A stretch of DNA of 64,000 bases, from assembly GCF_030433435.1 (NCBI RefSeq), contig NZ_JANRHH010000020.1, positions 1 through 64,000 of the forward strand. Reading direction: 5' to 3'. The position numbers and the translations under genes are program-made. Shown here piece after piece: positions 9,979-18,163 of the stretch; positions within the stretch are counted from its first letter, which is position 1, and each line of letters begins with the position of its first letter. The notes under the pieces were generated by a model that was given only the letters and a program-made list of their open reading frames with translations, did not search any database and had not been told where the DNA came from. This DNA comes from Polycladomyces subterraneus. Its GTDB lineage: Bacteria > Bacillota > Bacilli > Thermoactinomycetales > JIR-001.

Positions 9979-10012
9979 AAAAGCACACCCGTTTGGTCGG
10001 GTGTGCTTTTTC
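9979..10012. terminator. Bidirectional terminator between the ger operon and the murF-like gene
   Basis: A 9-bp stem, GCACACCCG / CGGGTGTGC (9983-10006), is flanked by A and T runs, so it can end transcription from either side of this convergent gene pair. Confidence 0.85.
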
Positions 10013-11461
10013 TTAGACTGTATTTAACGCTCGAATCACTTTTTCAAAATGCATCTTTCTGGACGCTTTGAAGTAGACGACGGCATTGGCGGGCAATTGT
10101 TTCAAATGGCGTAACAGCGAAGCAGTCGAGTTATAATGGAACACTTTTTTGGGGTCCATCCCCTTTTCAATGGCTGATTGGGAGATGATCCTGGCGTATT
10201 TCCCCACCGTGATTAGTTGGGTCAAAGGGAGATGAGCCACGATCCGTCCGATTTGCTGATGAGCGGATCGGGTCAACTTTCCCAATTCCAACATATCCCC
10301 CAGCACCGCGACATGCGGGCGGTTTTTTCCCCATTCACGAAACGATTTCAATCCTGCTACCATCGCCGAAGGATTGGCATTCCAAGCATCATTGATCAAC
10401 CATCGGTCGCGAGTACCCTTCAGCAGTTGCATGCGCATCCGGGGCGGTTGAAATGACGCCAGTCCTTTGCGGATTTGCTCGATGGAATTACCGAGAGATC
10501 TGGCGATCCCGATCGCCGCCAATGCGTTGTAGACGTTGTGTATGCCGATCGTCGGAATGAAGATAGGAACGTTTCTCCCTTCGAAACAGGCAGTGAAAGT
10601 GATTCCGTTGGTGCGTTGATCGATGTCTTTGGCCCGGATATCCGCGGTGTTATTGATGCCGAACGTGTGCACTTTCCCTAAAAAGTTTCGTGTGTTCAGT
10701 TTGCGTGAACGTTTGTCATCTGCATTGAGCCACAGGATCCCTTTGGGATTCATACCGTCGATTAGTTCTTGTTTGGCGCGAACGATGGTGTCAAGACTTC
10801 CCAAACTGCCCACGTGCGCTTCCCCCACATTGGTGACAACACCGATATCAGGACGGACAACGCTGCATTGGCGGGCGATGTTGTTGAGCGATTTCATGCC
10901 CATTTCCAGTACCAGGTATTCATGTTTTGGGGTAAGGCGGGTCAAATAGGAGGGGAGATACGTAAAGGTGTTGAGGTTGCCCATTGTTTTGACGAGCGAT
11001 CTTGTCTGCGACAAGATGGCAGTCACCATTTCCGTGGTGGTGGATTTGCCCGCACTTCCGGTAATACCGATCACTGTGACAGCTGTTTGCTTCCAGTTCC
11101 ACAATGCCAACCGCCAAAAGGCGACATACGGCTCTGTCACACGGATGACAGCTGAAGACAGGGGAACGGAAGAAGCGGATACCGATGAGGGAATGATCAC
11201 GGCTCTGGGGACGACCCGGCGAATCGCGTCCAATTGGTGGGTCTGCGATTTTTGGGTTGAGAAGATATACAGGTGCTCGGTACGGAGATATTTGGGTTTA
11301 CCGTAATTGGCCGACGACAACAACAGATCTCTCTTACCACGAACCAGCGTGCCGCCGACGATGTTCAGCAATTGGCCCAACGTGATGGATTTCGTCGTCA
11401 ATCCCTCCCCTTGGGGACGGTGTTCTACGGAATGGTGCGTGACTTTCCATATCGACCGCAC
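10013..11461 (-). CDS. murF: MurF-like UDP-MurNAc-tripeptide:D-Ala-D-Ala ligase, paralogue 1
   Basis: Mur-ligase-family amide ligase. MurF joins D-Ala-D-Ala to UDP-MurNAc-tripeptide using ATP. Visible motifs are the P-loop TGSAGKST (about 134-141), LEMGM, NVGEAHVGSLGS, the conserved Lys in RAKQEL, HNVYNALAA, and DAWNANPSAM in the C-terminal domain. All catalytic positions appear intact. The start is GTG at 11461 because an in-frame stop lies shortly upstream, but the first ~20 residues do not look family-like and the true start may be later. It is divergent from the rhamnose genes and has a second MurF-like gene at 16627-18039. It could be the housekeeping MurF or a specialised copy. Confidence 0.82.
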   Translation of the reverse strand: MRSIWKVTHHSVEHRPQGEGLTTKSITLGQLLNIVGGTLVRGKRDLLLSSANYGKPKYLRTEHLYIFSTQKSQTHQLDAIRRVVPRAVIIPSSVSASSVPLSSAVIRVTEPYVAFWRLALWNWKQTAVTVIGITGSAGKSTTTEMVTAILSQTRSLVKTMGNLNTFTYLPSYLTRLTPKHEYLVLEMGMKSLNNIARQCSVVRPDIGVVTNVGEAHVGSLGSLDTIVRAKQELIDGMNPKGILWLNADDKRSRKLNTRNFLGKVHTFGINNTADIRAKDIDQRTNGITFTACFEGRNVPIFIPTIGIHNVYNALAAIGIARSLGNSIEQIRKGLASFQPPRMRMQLLKGTRDRWLINDAWNANPSAMVAGLKSFREWGKNRPHVAVLGDMLELGKLTRSAHQQIGRIVAHLPLTQLITVGKYARIISQSAIEKGMDPKKVFHYNSTASLLRHLKQLPANAVVYFKASRKMHFEKVIRALNTV

Positions 11462-11788
11462 CGCCTTCTCGGCTCGCTCTACCTGCGTCCCTTAGAGAAG
11501 CACCCCAAGGCCGCTCGAACCGAGGGTGCTGGACGCGGGCAAAGTACGCTTCGCCTCCAGGACTCAACAGACACTCCCTGGCTAAACCGTTCCCACCCTA
11601 CTGAGTGCCCTATATTCTATTCCCGCCCGGTCGATTGGCGAACAGGCAGATACCCATTTTCCACACAGACGGAAATGATGGACATAATTGGGCTTTCGCC
11701 TGTACCGGTCATCTCCGGACAGAATACCATGGTGTGAGAGAAAACAGGTAGTCGAGGTGTTCACGCTCCGGAGGAGGGATGGAACGTT
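11462..11788. other. Divergent intergenic region between the murF-like gene and spsI
   Basis: This region of about 327 bases is GC-rich on the murF side. Read on the minus strand it contains a hairpin (AGCACCC at 11524-11530 paired with GGGGTGCT at 11499-11506) about 40 bases before the murF GTG, suggesting a structured leader. It matched no riboswitch or T-box consensus that I could recognise. On the plus side GGAGGAGGG (11770-11778) serves the spsI start. No clear promoter was assigned. Confidence 0.4.
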
Positions 11789-12532
11789 ATGAAAGGAATT
11801 GTTTTGGCAGGCGGCACGGGCTCTCGTTTGTTTCCGTTAACCAAGGTAACCAACAAGCATTTGTTGCCGGTCGGACAATATCCGATGATCTATCATCCGA
11901 TCTCCAAAATGGTGCAGTGCGGGATCCGCGATTTGTTGATCATAACGGGTGTTGAGCATATGGGGGATGTGGTGCGCTTATTGGGCAGCGGTACCGAATG
12001 GGGGGTACAGTTCACTTACAAGGTGCAGGATCGACCCGGCGGGATTGCACAAGCGCTGGGGATGGCTGAAGAATTCGTCAACGGGGATCGGATGCTGGTC
12101 CTGTTGGCGGACAACATTTTTGAAGACGATTTGTCTCCATATGTTTGTGCCTTCGAACACCAACCAGCAGGAGCCAAACTGCTGCTCAAAGAAGTGGCCC
12201 ACCCGGAGAGGTTTGGCGTGGCTGAGCTGAGCGGGGATCGCGTTGTGTCCATTGAGGAGAAGCCACGTGTTCCCAAAAGCCGTTTTTGTGTGACAGGTAT
12301 ATACCTATATGATGCTCAAGTGTTCGACTTCATCCAGAGGTTATCTCCTTCTGCCCGAGGAGAACTGGAGATCACGGATGTGAACAACCTCTACATCCAA
12401 CACAGCATCCTCACGTATGACATCCTACGCGGATGGTGGACCGACGCAGGTACGCCCGCATCACTTTTGAGAGCCAACCAACTGTCCCAAGCAATCCGGT
12501 TGGATACATGGTCAAAGGGGGGTGGCACATGA
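11789..12532 (+). CDS. spsI: Glucose-1-phosphate thymidylyltransferase (SpsI-type)
   Basis: Nucleotidyltransferase making dTDP-glucose from glucose-1-phosphate and dTTP, the first step to dTDP-L-rhamnose. It has the N-terminal signature LAGGTGSRLFPLT, the KHLLPV motif, and a substrate segment with EEKP. At 247 residues it is the short form found in B. subtilis SpsI rather than the ~290-residue RmlA. The ribosome binding site is GGAGGAGGG. It is followed with overlapping starts by spsJ, spsK and spsL in the same order as in B. subtilis, which points to spore-coat polysaccharide synthesis in the mother cell. Confidence 0.9.
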   Translation: MKGIVLAGGTGSRLFPLTKVTNKHLLPVGQYPMIYHPISKMVQCGIRDLLIITGVEHMGDVVRLLGSGTEWGVQFTYKVQDRPGGIAQALGMAEEFVNGDRMLVLLADNIFEDDLSPYVCAFEHQPAGAKLLLKEVAHPERFGVAELSGDRVVSIEEKPRVPKSRFCVTGIYLYDAQVFDFIQRLSPSARGELEITDVNNLYIQHSILTYDILRGWWTDAGTPASLLRANQLSQAIRLDTWSKGGGT

Positions 12533-13536
12533 GTCGAACCATATTGGTGACTGGAGGAGCCGGGTTTATCGGGAGCCATTATGTCCGTTATCTGATCCAG
12601 TATCACCCGGATGTGGAAGTGATCAACGCCGACGCACTGCGTTACTCCGCCAACTTGCTCAATTTGGCGGAAGTCGCGGATCATCCCCGTTACCGGTTCG
12701 TTAATGTGGATTTGGCGGACCAACCGGCAGTGGAGCGGCTATTTCAGCGCAAGATCGACGAAGTGATTCATTTTGCCGCAGAATCACATGTGGATCGCAG
12801 CATCGAAGGAGCAGAGATGTTTATCCGCTCCAATATCATCGGTACGTACTACCTGTTGGAAGCAGTCAAAAAGGCTGAGGTCGAAAAAATGGTGCACATT
12901 TCCACTGATGAAGTGTATGGAAGTGTCTCAACAGGACGGGCAAAAGAACATTCCCCGCTAGCCCCCAGCAACCCGTATTCCGCCACCAAGGCCTCGTCCG
13001 ATCTCCTGTGTCAGTCTTATGTAAACACCTATGGATTGCCGGTGGTCATCACACGTTGCACCAACAATTACGGTCCCAACCAACATCCCGAGAAACTGAT
13101 CCCGTGCTTGATCCTTCGCGCCCTTGAGAACCGGCCGCTCCCGATCTACGGCGATGGTTCCCAAGAACGCGACTGGATTCATGTGTGGGATCACTGTGTG
13201 GCCATCGATCGGGTCAGGCGGTACGGAAAAGCAGGGAAGGTGTATCATATTGGCGCTGAACACACCATCACCAATCTGGAGGTGGCCAGACGGATCTGCA
13301 CCCTGCTTGGCAAACCGCATTCCTTGATCCAACATGTGGACGACCGGCCCGGACATGATCTCCGATATTCGCTGGATACGTCCAAAACCCGTGAGGAGTT
13401 GGGGTGGCTGCCGATGATCTCGTTTGATCGGGGGCTCAAAGAAACAGTTGGATGGTACCGCAGGCAGCAGGATTGGTGGGAAGCTGTCCGTTCCAAGGCA
13501 TATCGCCGTCCAATGGAAGGAGGGGAGTGGCGGTGA
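12529..13536 (+). CDS. spsJ: dTDP-glucose 4,6-dehydratase (SpsJ-type)
   Basis: Extended short-chain dehydrogenase converting dTDP-glucose to dTDP-4-keto-6-deoxyglucose. Rossmann motif TGGAGFIGS lies at the N-terminus, the catalytic STDEVYG segment near residue 123, and YSATK supplies the Tyr-Lys pair. It has 335 residues from the ATG at 12529, which overlaps the spsI stop as ATGA and follows AAAGGGGGGTGG. The frame is open further upstream inside spsI, but that part is not family-like. Confidence 0.93.
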   Translation: MSRTILVTGGAGFIGSHYVRYLIQYHPDVEVINADALRYSANLLNLAEVADHPRYRFVNVDLADQPAVERLFQRKIDEVIHFAAESHVDRSIEGAEMFIRSNIIGTYYLLEAVKKAEVEKMVHISTDEVYGSVSTGRAKEHSPLAPSNPYSATKASSDLLCQSYVNTYGLPVVITRCTNNYGPNQHPEKLIPCLILRALENRPLPIYGDGSQERDWIHVWDHCVAIDRVRRYGKAGKVYHIGAEHTITNLEVARRICTLLGKPHSLIQHVDDRPGHDLRYSLDTSKTREELGWLPMISFDRGLKETVGWYRRQQDWWEAVRSKAYRRPMEGGEWR

Positions 13537-14390
13537 ACATCCTGGTAACGGGTGCGGGCGGACAACTGGGGCGTGATGTGGTGCGCGTGTTGAGAGCACA
13601 TCATGAAGTGAAGGGATACACCCGCGCACAATGGGATGTGACCGATGAGGCCATCACCTGGAAAATTATGACAATAACCAGACCGGATGTCGTAGTTCAT
13701 TGTGCGGCCTATACCGACGTGGATCGCAGTCAGACTGATACGGTGGAGGCGCATCGGGTCAACGGACGAGCCACGCGGCAGTTGGCATCCGCATGCGGCA
13801 TTCTGGGAGCACGTCTGGTGTATATCAGCACGGATTATGTCTTTGATGGCACGAAAAAGGACGGATACACGGAATTGGATCGTCCCCGTCCCATCAATGT
13901 ATATGGTCGCACGAAACGATTGGGTGAACGGTGGGTGCAAAGATGTTGTCCCCGGCACATGATCCTGCGCACCTCCTGGTTGTACGGTACGCATGGACGC
14001 AACTTCGTGTCCGCCATTCTCTCCAAGGCGAAGGAAGGCGGGCCGCTTCATGTGGTGAACGACCAACGGGGCTGTCCGACCTACACGGGCCATTTGGCAC
14101 AAATGATCGATCGGCTGATCCACTTACAGGCGCAAGGGATCTTTCACACGGCTCATACAGGCTCCTGCACCTGGTACCAATTGGCTGCGGCGATCCTGCA
14201 ACACGCCGGGTATACCGACATTGACCTGCATCCCATCTCAACTGCGTCATTGGGTCGTCCAGCCCCCCGTCCCGCTGTATCCGTTTTGCATTCCGAGCGC
14301 ATTCCCAAACTGGGGCTCCCGCTCATGCCCGATTGGCGAGAGGGATTGGCGGCATATTTCCGGGATCGACAGGAGGGAGAAGAGGCATGA
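13533..14390 (+). CDS. spsK: dTDP-4-dehydrorhamnose reductase (SpsK-type)
   Basis: NADPH-dependent reductase completing dTDP-L-rhamnose. It has 285 residues with LVTGAGGQLGRDV at the N-terminus, the STDYVFDG motif and YGRTK as the catalytic Tyr-Lys segment. The GTG at 13533 overlaps the spsJ stop as GTGA and follows AAGGAGGGG. In biochemical order it acts after spsL, the next gene. Confidence 0.92.
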   Translation: MNILVTGAGGQLGRDVVRVLRAHHEVKGYTRAQWDVTDEAITWKIMTITRPDVVVHCAAYTDVDRSQTDTVEAHRVNGRATRQLASACGILGARLVYISTDYVFDGTKKDGYTELDRPRPINVYGRTKRLGERWVQRCCPRHMILRTSWLYGTHGRNFVSAILSKAKEGGPLHVVNDQRGCPTYTGHLAQMIDRLIHLQAQGIFHTAHTGSCTWYQLAAAILQHAGYTDIDLHPISTASLGRPAPRPAVSVLHSERIPKLGLPLMPDWREGLAAYFRDRQEGEEA

Positions 14391-14842
14391 TCGACGGTGT
14401 GGTATTTCAAAAGCTGGAAAAATATTGCGATGACCGCGGCACGTTTATGGAGATCGTGAGGGAAGATCAGCATTTGTTACGTCAGTTCGGACAAATGTCG
14501 GTGTCGATGTCCTATCCGGGAGTGATCAAGGCGTTTCACTACCATCGGGAGCAGGACGACTTGTGGCATTTCGTCTCGGGCAATGCACAAGTGGTGTTGC
14601 ACGATCTTCGAGAATCGTCCCCTACCTATCGGGAGACAGATGTTTATTACATGGGGGAGGAGCATCCTTCTGTCCTGCTGATCCCCAAAGGCGTGGCCCA
14701 CGGCTACCGCGTGTTGGGAAATCAACCGGCGGTGATCGTGTATTTGACGACCCATGTCTACAACAGGGAACGACCAGATGAGGAGCGTTTGCCCTGGAAC
14801 GATCCCGATATCGGATTCGATTGGAAAACTCGTTTCCGGTAG
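14387..14842 (+). CDS. spsL: dTDP-4-dehydrorhamnose 3,5-epimerase-like cupin (SpsL-type)
   Basis: Cupin-fold epimerase of the RmlC family acting on dTDP-4-keto-6-deoxyglucose to set the L-rhamno configuration. It has 151 residues, the short SpsL form rather than the ~180-residue RmlC. The conserved FHYHREQ and LWHFVSGNAQVVLHD segments are present, with KGVAHGYRVLG later. The ATG overlaps the spsK stop as ATGA, downstream of AGGAGGGAGAAG. It completes the dTDP-rhamnose set. Confidence 0.9.
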   Translation: MIDGVVFQKLEKYCDDRGTFMEIVREDQHLLRQFGQMSVSMSYPGVIKAFHYHREQDDLWHFVSGNAQVVLHDLRESSPTYRETDVYYMGEEHPSVLLIPKGVAHGYRVLGNQPAVIVYLTTHVYNRERPDEERLPWNDPDIGFDWKTRFR

Positions 14843-14908
14843 GGCGCGGGCAAGTATTCGTTTGATGGATGGGACCGTACACGCCGAAGCCGAAAAGGAG
14901 GTGTCGCA

Positions 14909-15826
14909 ATGGAGGTCTGGATACTCCCCGATGCATCGTGGGTGAACCAGGACACTCTCCCAGCATTTCCACCCGTCGGGCGAGATCAGGACGCTGTCCG
15001 CGTGACACTGAAAGCGCTGGATGATTGGGTGCAAAAGGACAAACCGCCGGCCGCGGTTAGTATCGCGCCGGTTCGCATCCATGTTCCCTTCCGGCTGTGG
15101 GATCATCGGTTAATCCGACTTTTGCGCAAGCAGCAACCACAGGCCGATTTCGTGTTTTACACGGCGCAACTGTCGAAGCACTTGCCATTGCAGGAAGGAG
15201 GCGACCGTTTGTGTGTTCCGTCTTTTTACCTGCGCAACCAATATCGGAAACGAAATGAACTTTCAAAAAACGCGATCCGTATTTGTCACCCGGCCGTCTC
15301 CGCGGAGACCCCGCACCGCTGGAGTGAGGAAGGCTTGCGTGTGAGGAAGGACGTTCGTCGTGAGCGGGGATGGCAGAAGCGGAACGTGTTGGTGGTGGAT
15401 GTCTCCCAAGCCACCAAAGTGCAACGTTCGTTTCTGGAGAAGGAATTATCGGTCTCCCGGAATCAGCACCCATCGCTGGTGGTGTATACATGGTTTCGAC
15501 CAGTACCATTTGGAAAACGATGTCCGCTGTATCTCGCCGCCGATTGGTTGTTGACCGCGTCCTCATCCACCCGGTCCCTGTCTCCGATACATGCCGAGGC
15601 GATGGTAACCGGTCTGCCCGTTGTGACATTTGATCTGGGCGATCACGGGGAATGGGTCCGACATGCGCACAATGGCTTGGTGTTGCATCTGGCACAGTGG
15701 CGTGCCGAATGGCGTCGCTATCTTGCCGAACTGTTGTCCGACCCGTCATGGTCCCGGGATCTCGGGAAAAATGCCCGTGCGATCGCCGAGCGGTATTTGA
15801 TGACGAAAACGGAAGGTGGGGCGTGA
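14909..15826 (+). CDS. Glycosyltransferase-like protein (divergent GT4)
   Basis: Protein of 305 residues with a good ribosome binding site (AAAAGGAGG). The C-terminal half has SPIHAEAMVTGLPVV followed by HNGLVL, which resembles the nucleotide-sugar-binding domain of GT-B family 4 enzymes. The N-terminal half is not recognisable. It sits between spsL and a GT2 gene, so a role in building the rhamnose-containing glycan is likely. Donor and acceptor are unknown, and the N-terminal half may have diverged or lost activity. Confidence 0.6.
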   Translation: MEVWILPDASWVNQDTLPAFPPVGRDQDAVRVTLKALDDWVQKDKPPAAVSIAPVRIHVPFRLWDHRLIRLLRKQQPQADFVFYTAQLSKHLPLQEGGDRLCVPSFYLRNQYRKRNELSKNAIRICHPAVSAETPHRWSEEGLRVRKDVRRERGWQKRNVLVVDVSQATKVQRSFLEKELSVSRNQHPSLVVYTWFRPVPFGKRCPLYLAADWLLTASSSTRSLSPIHAEAMVTGLPVVTFDLGDHGEWVRHAHNGLVLHLAQWRAEWRRYLAELLSDPSWSRDLGKNARAIAERYLMTKTEGGA

Positions 15827-15827
15827 G

Positions 15828-16610
15828 GTGGAACAAACACCTACCACTACCATCATCATCCCTTCCCGCAACCAACGGCATACCACGCTCCAATGTTTGC
15901 AATGCATCCGGCGGTACACTACATCCCCAGTGGAGATCATCGTCGTGGACAACGGTTCGACAGACGGGTCGGCGGAAGCGCTGGCCCGCATGCCGGAAGT
16001 TCGTCTGATCCGCAATGACCACAACAGCGGCTTTGCCGCCGCAGTCAATCAAGGTATCCGATCCGCCAACGGTGCCTATATCGTATTGCTCAACAATGAT
16101 ACATTACCTTCCCATCGATGGATGGCGAACCTATTGACAGTTTTGCGGTCTGATGCGCGAATCGGTTTGGTTGGCCCTCTGTCTAATCGCGTTATCCCGG
16201 AACAAAAGGTACGCGTCCGGTTTTCTACAGCCAAAGCGATGCATGCGTTTTGCCGGAAATTTCATCACAGAAGCAATCCGGCCAAATGGCGAACTTCCCC
16301 GCGATTGTCCGGCTTTTGCCTGGCGTTTCGAGCCGGGTTGGCCGAGCGAATTGGCTTGTTGGATGAACGGTTCGGTGTGGGCACATATGAAGATGACGAT
16401 TATTGCTATCGGGCGCGGCTAGCCGGTTACCGTTGCGTCATCGCGGGCGATACGTATGTGCACCATTTGGGCAGTCGGACGTTCCGAAAGAGGGGAAAGG
16501 AGGAATTTAAGAAAATCCTGGCGCAGAACCGGCGGTATTTCATCGCCAAATGGGGGATCACACCGGAGGCGGCTGCCAGAGGGGCTTTGTACAAAACCAT
16601 CCCCCAATGA
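15828..16610 (+). CDS. Glycosyltransferase family 2 (rhamnosyltransferase-like)
   Basis: GT-A fold enzyme of 260 residues with the GT2 motifs TIIIPSRNQ, VVDNGSTDGS, the LLNNDT metal-binding region and a GTYEDDDYCYRA segment, as in rhamnosyltransferase-like family 2 members. The GTG at 15828 lies two bases after the previous stop, following GGAAGGTGGGG; a GTG at 15816 is an alternative. Next to dTDP-rhamnose synthesis it is a reasonable candidate for transferring rhamnose onto the spore glycan. It converges with the second murF-like gene with only 16 bases between, and no terminator was seen. Confidence 0.82.
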   Translation: MEQTPTTTIIIPSRNQRHTTLQCLQCIRRYTTSPVEIIVVDNGSTDGSAEALARMPEVRLIRNDHNSGFAAAVNQGIRSANGAYIVLLNNDTLPSHRWMANLLTVLRSDARIGLVGPLSNRVIPEQKVRVRFSTAKAMHAFCRKFHHRSNPAKWRTSPRLSGFCLAFRAGLAERIGLLDERFGVGTYEDDDYCYRARLAGYRCVIAGDTYVHHLGSRTFRKRGKEEFKKILAQNRRYFIAKWGITPEAAARGALYKTIPQ

Positions 16611-16626
16611 CGAGTGGTTCCATCCG

Positions 16627-18039
16627 TCATTTCCGTATTTTTCGTTGTTTGGCCATGCGGGCGGCTTTGGGAGGGCGCAGTTTTTTGACCAGTTTTTCCA
16701 GATGGGCGTTATGTGATGCTTTGAAATACAGAATGGCGCCTGCCGGCACACTTTGGAGAATGTACTGATACGCTTGGGCTTGGCTGCCGAAACTGGCGAT
16801 CCGGTTTTTTGGATAACCGTGGTCGGCCGCGCTGGTGGCGATATGGGTGGCCAGTGACCCAATGGTGATCAGACGGGTGGGTTTCAGGGCGGCGACGGTT
16901 TGGCCCACTTTGCGATGACCGGATACACTCAATGTACCCAGTTCTGACATGTTCCCCAATACGGCCACGGTTGGTCGACTGCTACCAATCTGCTTTAGTA
17001 CACGCAATCCGGCGATCATGGCGGTCGGGTTGGCATTGTACGCATCGTTGATCAGAAGATAGTTTCGGACGCCCAGTAACCGCTGCAGACGCATATACGG
17101 GACAGGAAAACGTCTCAACCCTCTCTGGATAGACGCGGTCGGCACCTTCATGATACGGGCTACGGCGATGGCGGCCAATGCGTTGTACACGTTGTGTTCC
17201 CCCCATGTTGGGATTTCGTAAGGGACACCGTTCACGCGAAACCGCATGCCTCCTGTCGTGTATTGGATATGGGTGGCGCGAAATTGAGCGGGTCGCTGGA
17301 TACCAAAGTTGAAGATCCGGCTTTGAAACCGCTTGAGATTGAGCATTCTGGAGCCCCGATCGTCGGCGTTGACAATTATGGTTCCTCCCGGACGGATGCC
17401 GTCTACCAATTCCTGTTTGGCTCGCACCACATTGGCCAAGGAGTTGCCCAAGCTGCCCACATGCGCCTCGCCCACATTGGTGACCACACCGATAGAGGGT
17501 TTGGCATACTGGCACTGCATTCGAATGTTACCCAGGCTGGCCATACCCATTTCCAACACGACGGCCTGGTGTTGTCTGCCGAGATACATCAGATTGTACG
17601 GCAGGGATTGCGCGAGATTGTTATTGGCATAGGATTTGAGAACCCGATATTTCTGCATGAGAATAGAGGCGATCATTTCCTTGGTCGTCGTTTTTCCCGC
17701 ACTTCCCGTCACTCCGATGAATATGGCCCGAGATTGTTCACGTTGCCACCGTGTCAGTTTCCACAAGCCCTGATACACGTGGGGGGTGACGATCAGCTGG
17801 TGATGTCCCGGGATACGCGCTTGCCAACTCGGTGGCGCCACTACGGCAGTACACGATTTTTGACGGAGAGCGGCCAGTTGCTTGCCCGCATTCTGATTCG
17901 TACGAACGAAAAACACAACACCCGGCTGAAGCCGTGTCGTTTGTCCATACACTGCGTGTTTCACGGGAGTGCGCGGATTTCCACGCAGCAGTCTCCCACC
18001 TATGATTTGCGCCAATTTTCCTAGTGTCGTAGGAAACAA
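16627..18039 (-). CDS. murF: MurF-like ligase, paralogue 2
   Basis: Second MurF-family ligase, 470 residues, clearly homologous to the product of 10013-11461 along its length but much diverged. It keeps the P-loop TGSAGKTT (111-118), LEMGM, NVGEAHVGSLGN, RAKQEL, NADD, HNVYNALAA and DAYNANPTAM, so ATP-dependent amide ligation is expected. The start is TTG at 18039 with GAGGTGA at a good distance. It faces the sps/GT genes and is divergent from the CgeB-like gene. Whether it serves peptidoglycan or decorates another UDP-linked precursor cannot be told from sequence. Confidence 0.85.
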   Translation of the reverse strand: MFPTTLGKLAQIIGGRLLRGNPRTPVKHAVYGQTTRLQPGVVFFVRTNQNAGKQLAALRQKSCTAVVAPPSWQARIPGHHQLIVTPHVYQGLWKLTRWQREQSRAIFIGVTGSAGKTTTKEMIASILMQKYRVLKSYANNNLAQSLPYNLMYLGRQHQAVVLEMGMASLGNIRMQCQYAKPSIGVVTNVGEAHVGSLGNSLANVVRAKQELVDGIRPGGTIIVNADDRGSRMLNLKRFQSRIFNFGIQRPAQFRATHIQYTTGGMRFRVNGVPYEIPTWGEHNVYNALAAIAVARIMKVPTASIQRGLRRFPVPYMRLQRLLGVRNYLLINDAYNANPTAMIAGLRVLKQIGSSRPTVAVLGNMSELGTLSVSGHRKVGQTVAALKPTRLITIGSLATHIATSAADHGYPKNRIASFGSQAQAYQYILQSVPAGAILYFKASHNAHLEKLVKKLRPPKAARMAKQRKIRK

Positions 18040-18163
18040 ATCAATTCACCTCGTCATTTTCAGCGATCTGTTGTCTTATATGTTATGAAGATTGTTTCGC
18101 TCCAGTGCTAGACGTGTGTCGTCTACAAGAGTATTTAGTAGAGATGTACAGGAGGGGTTGCAG

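Noticed and set aside
11462-11640. T-box, RNase P RNA or c-di-AMP riboswitch upstream of the murF-like gene
   Set aside because: Stems are present but the conserved sequence blocks of these RNAs (for example the T-box GGTGGNACCGCG) were not found.
12958-14123. Overlapping minus-strand frames of 220-290 codons opposite spsJ/spsK
   Set aside because: The plus-strand genes have clear dehydratase and reductase motifs; the opposite frames have low-complexity Arg/Ser/Pro-rich composition typical of shadows.
15057-16052. 331-codon minus-strand frame opposite the glycosyltransferase genes
   Set aside because: No recognisable domain; it covers the junction of two well-supported plus-strand genes.
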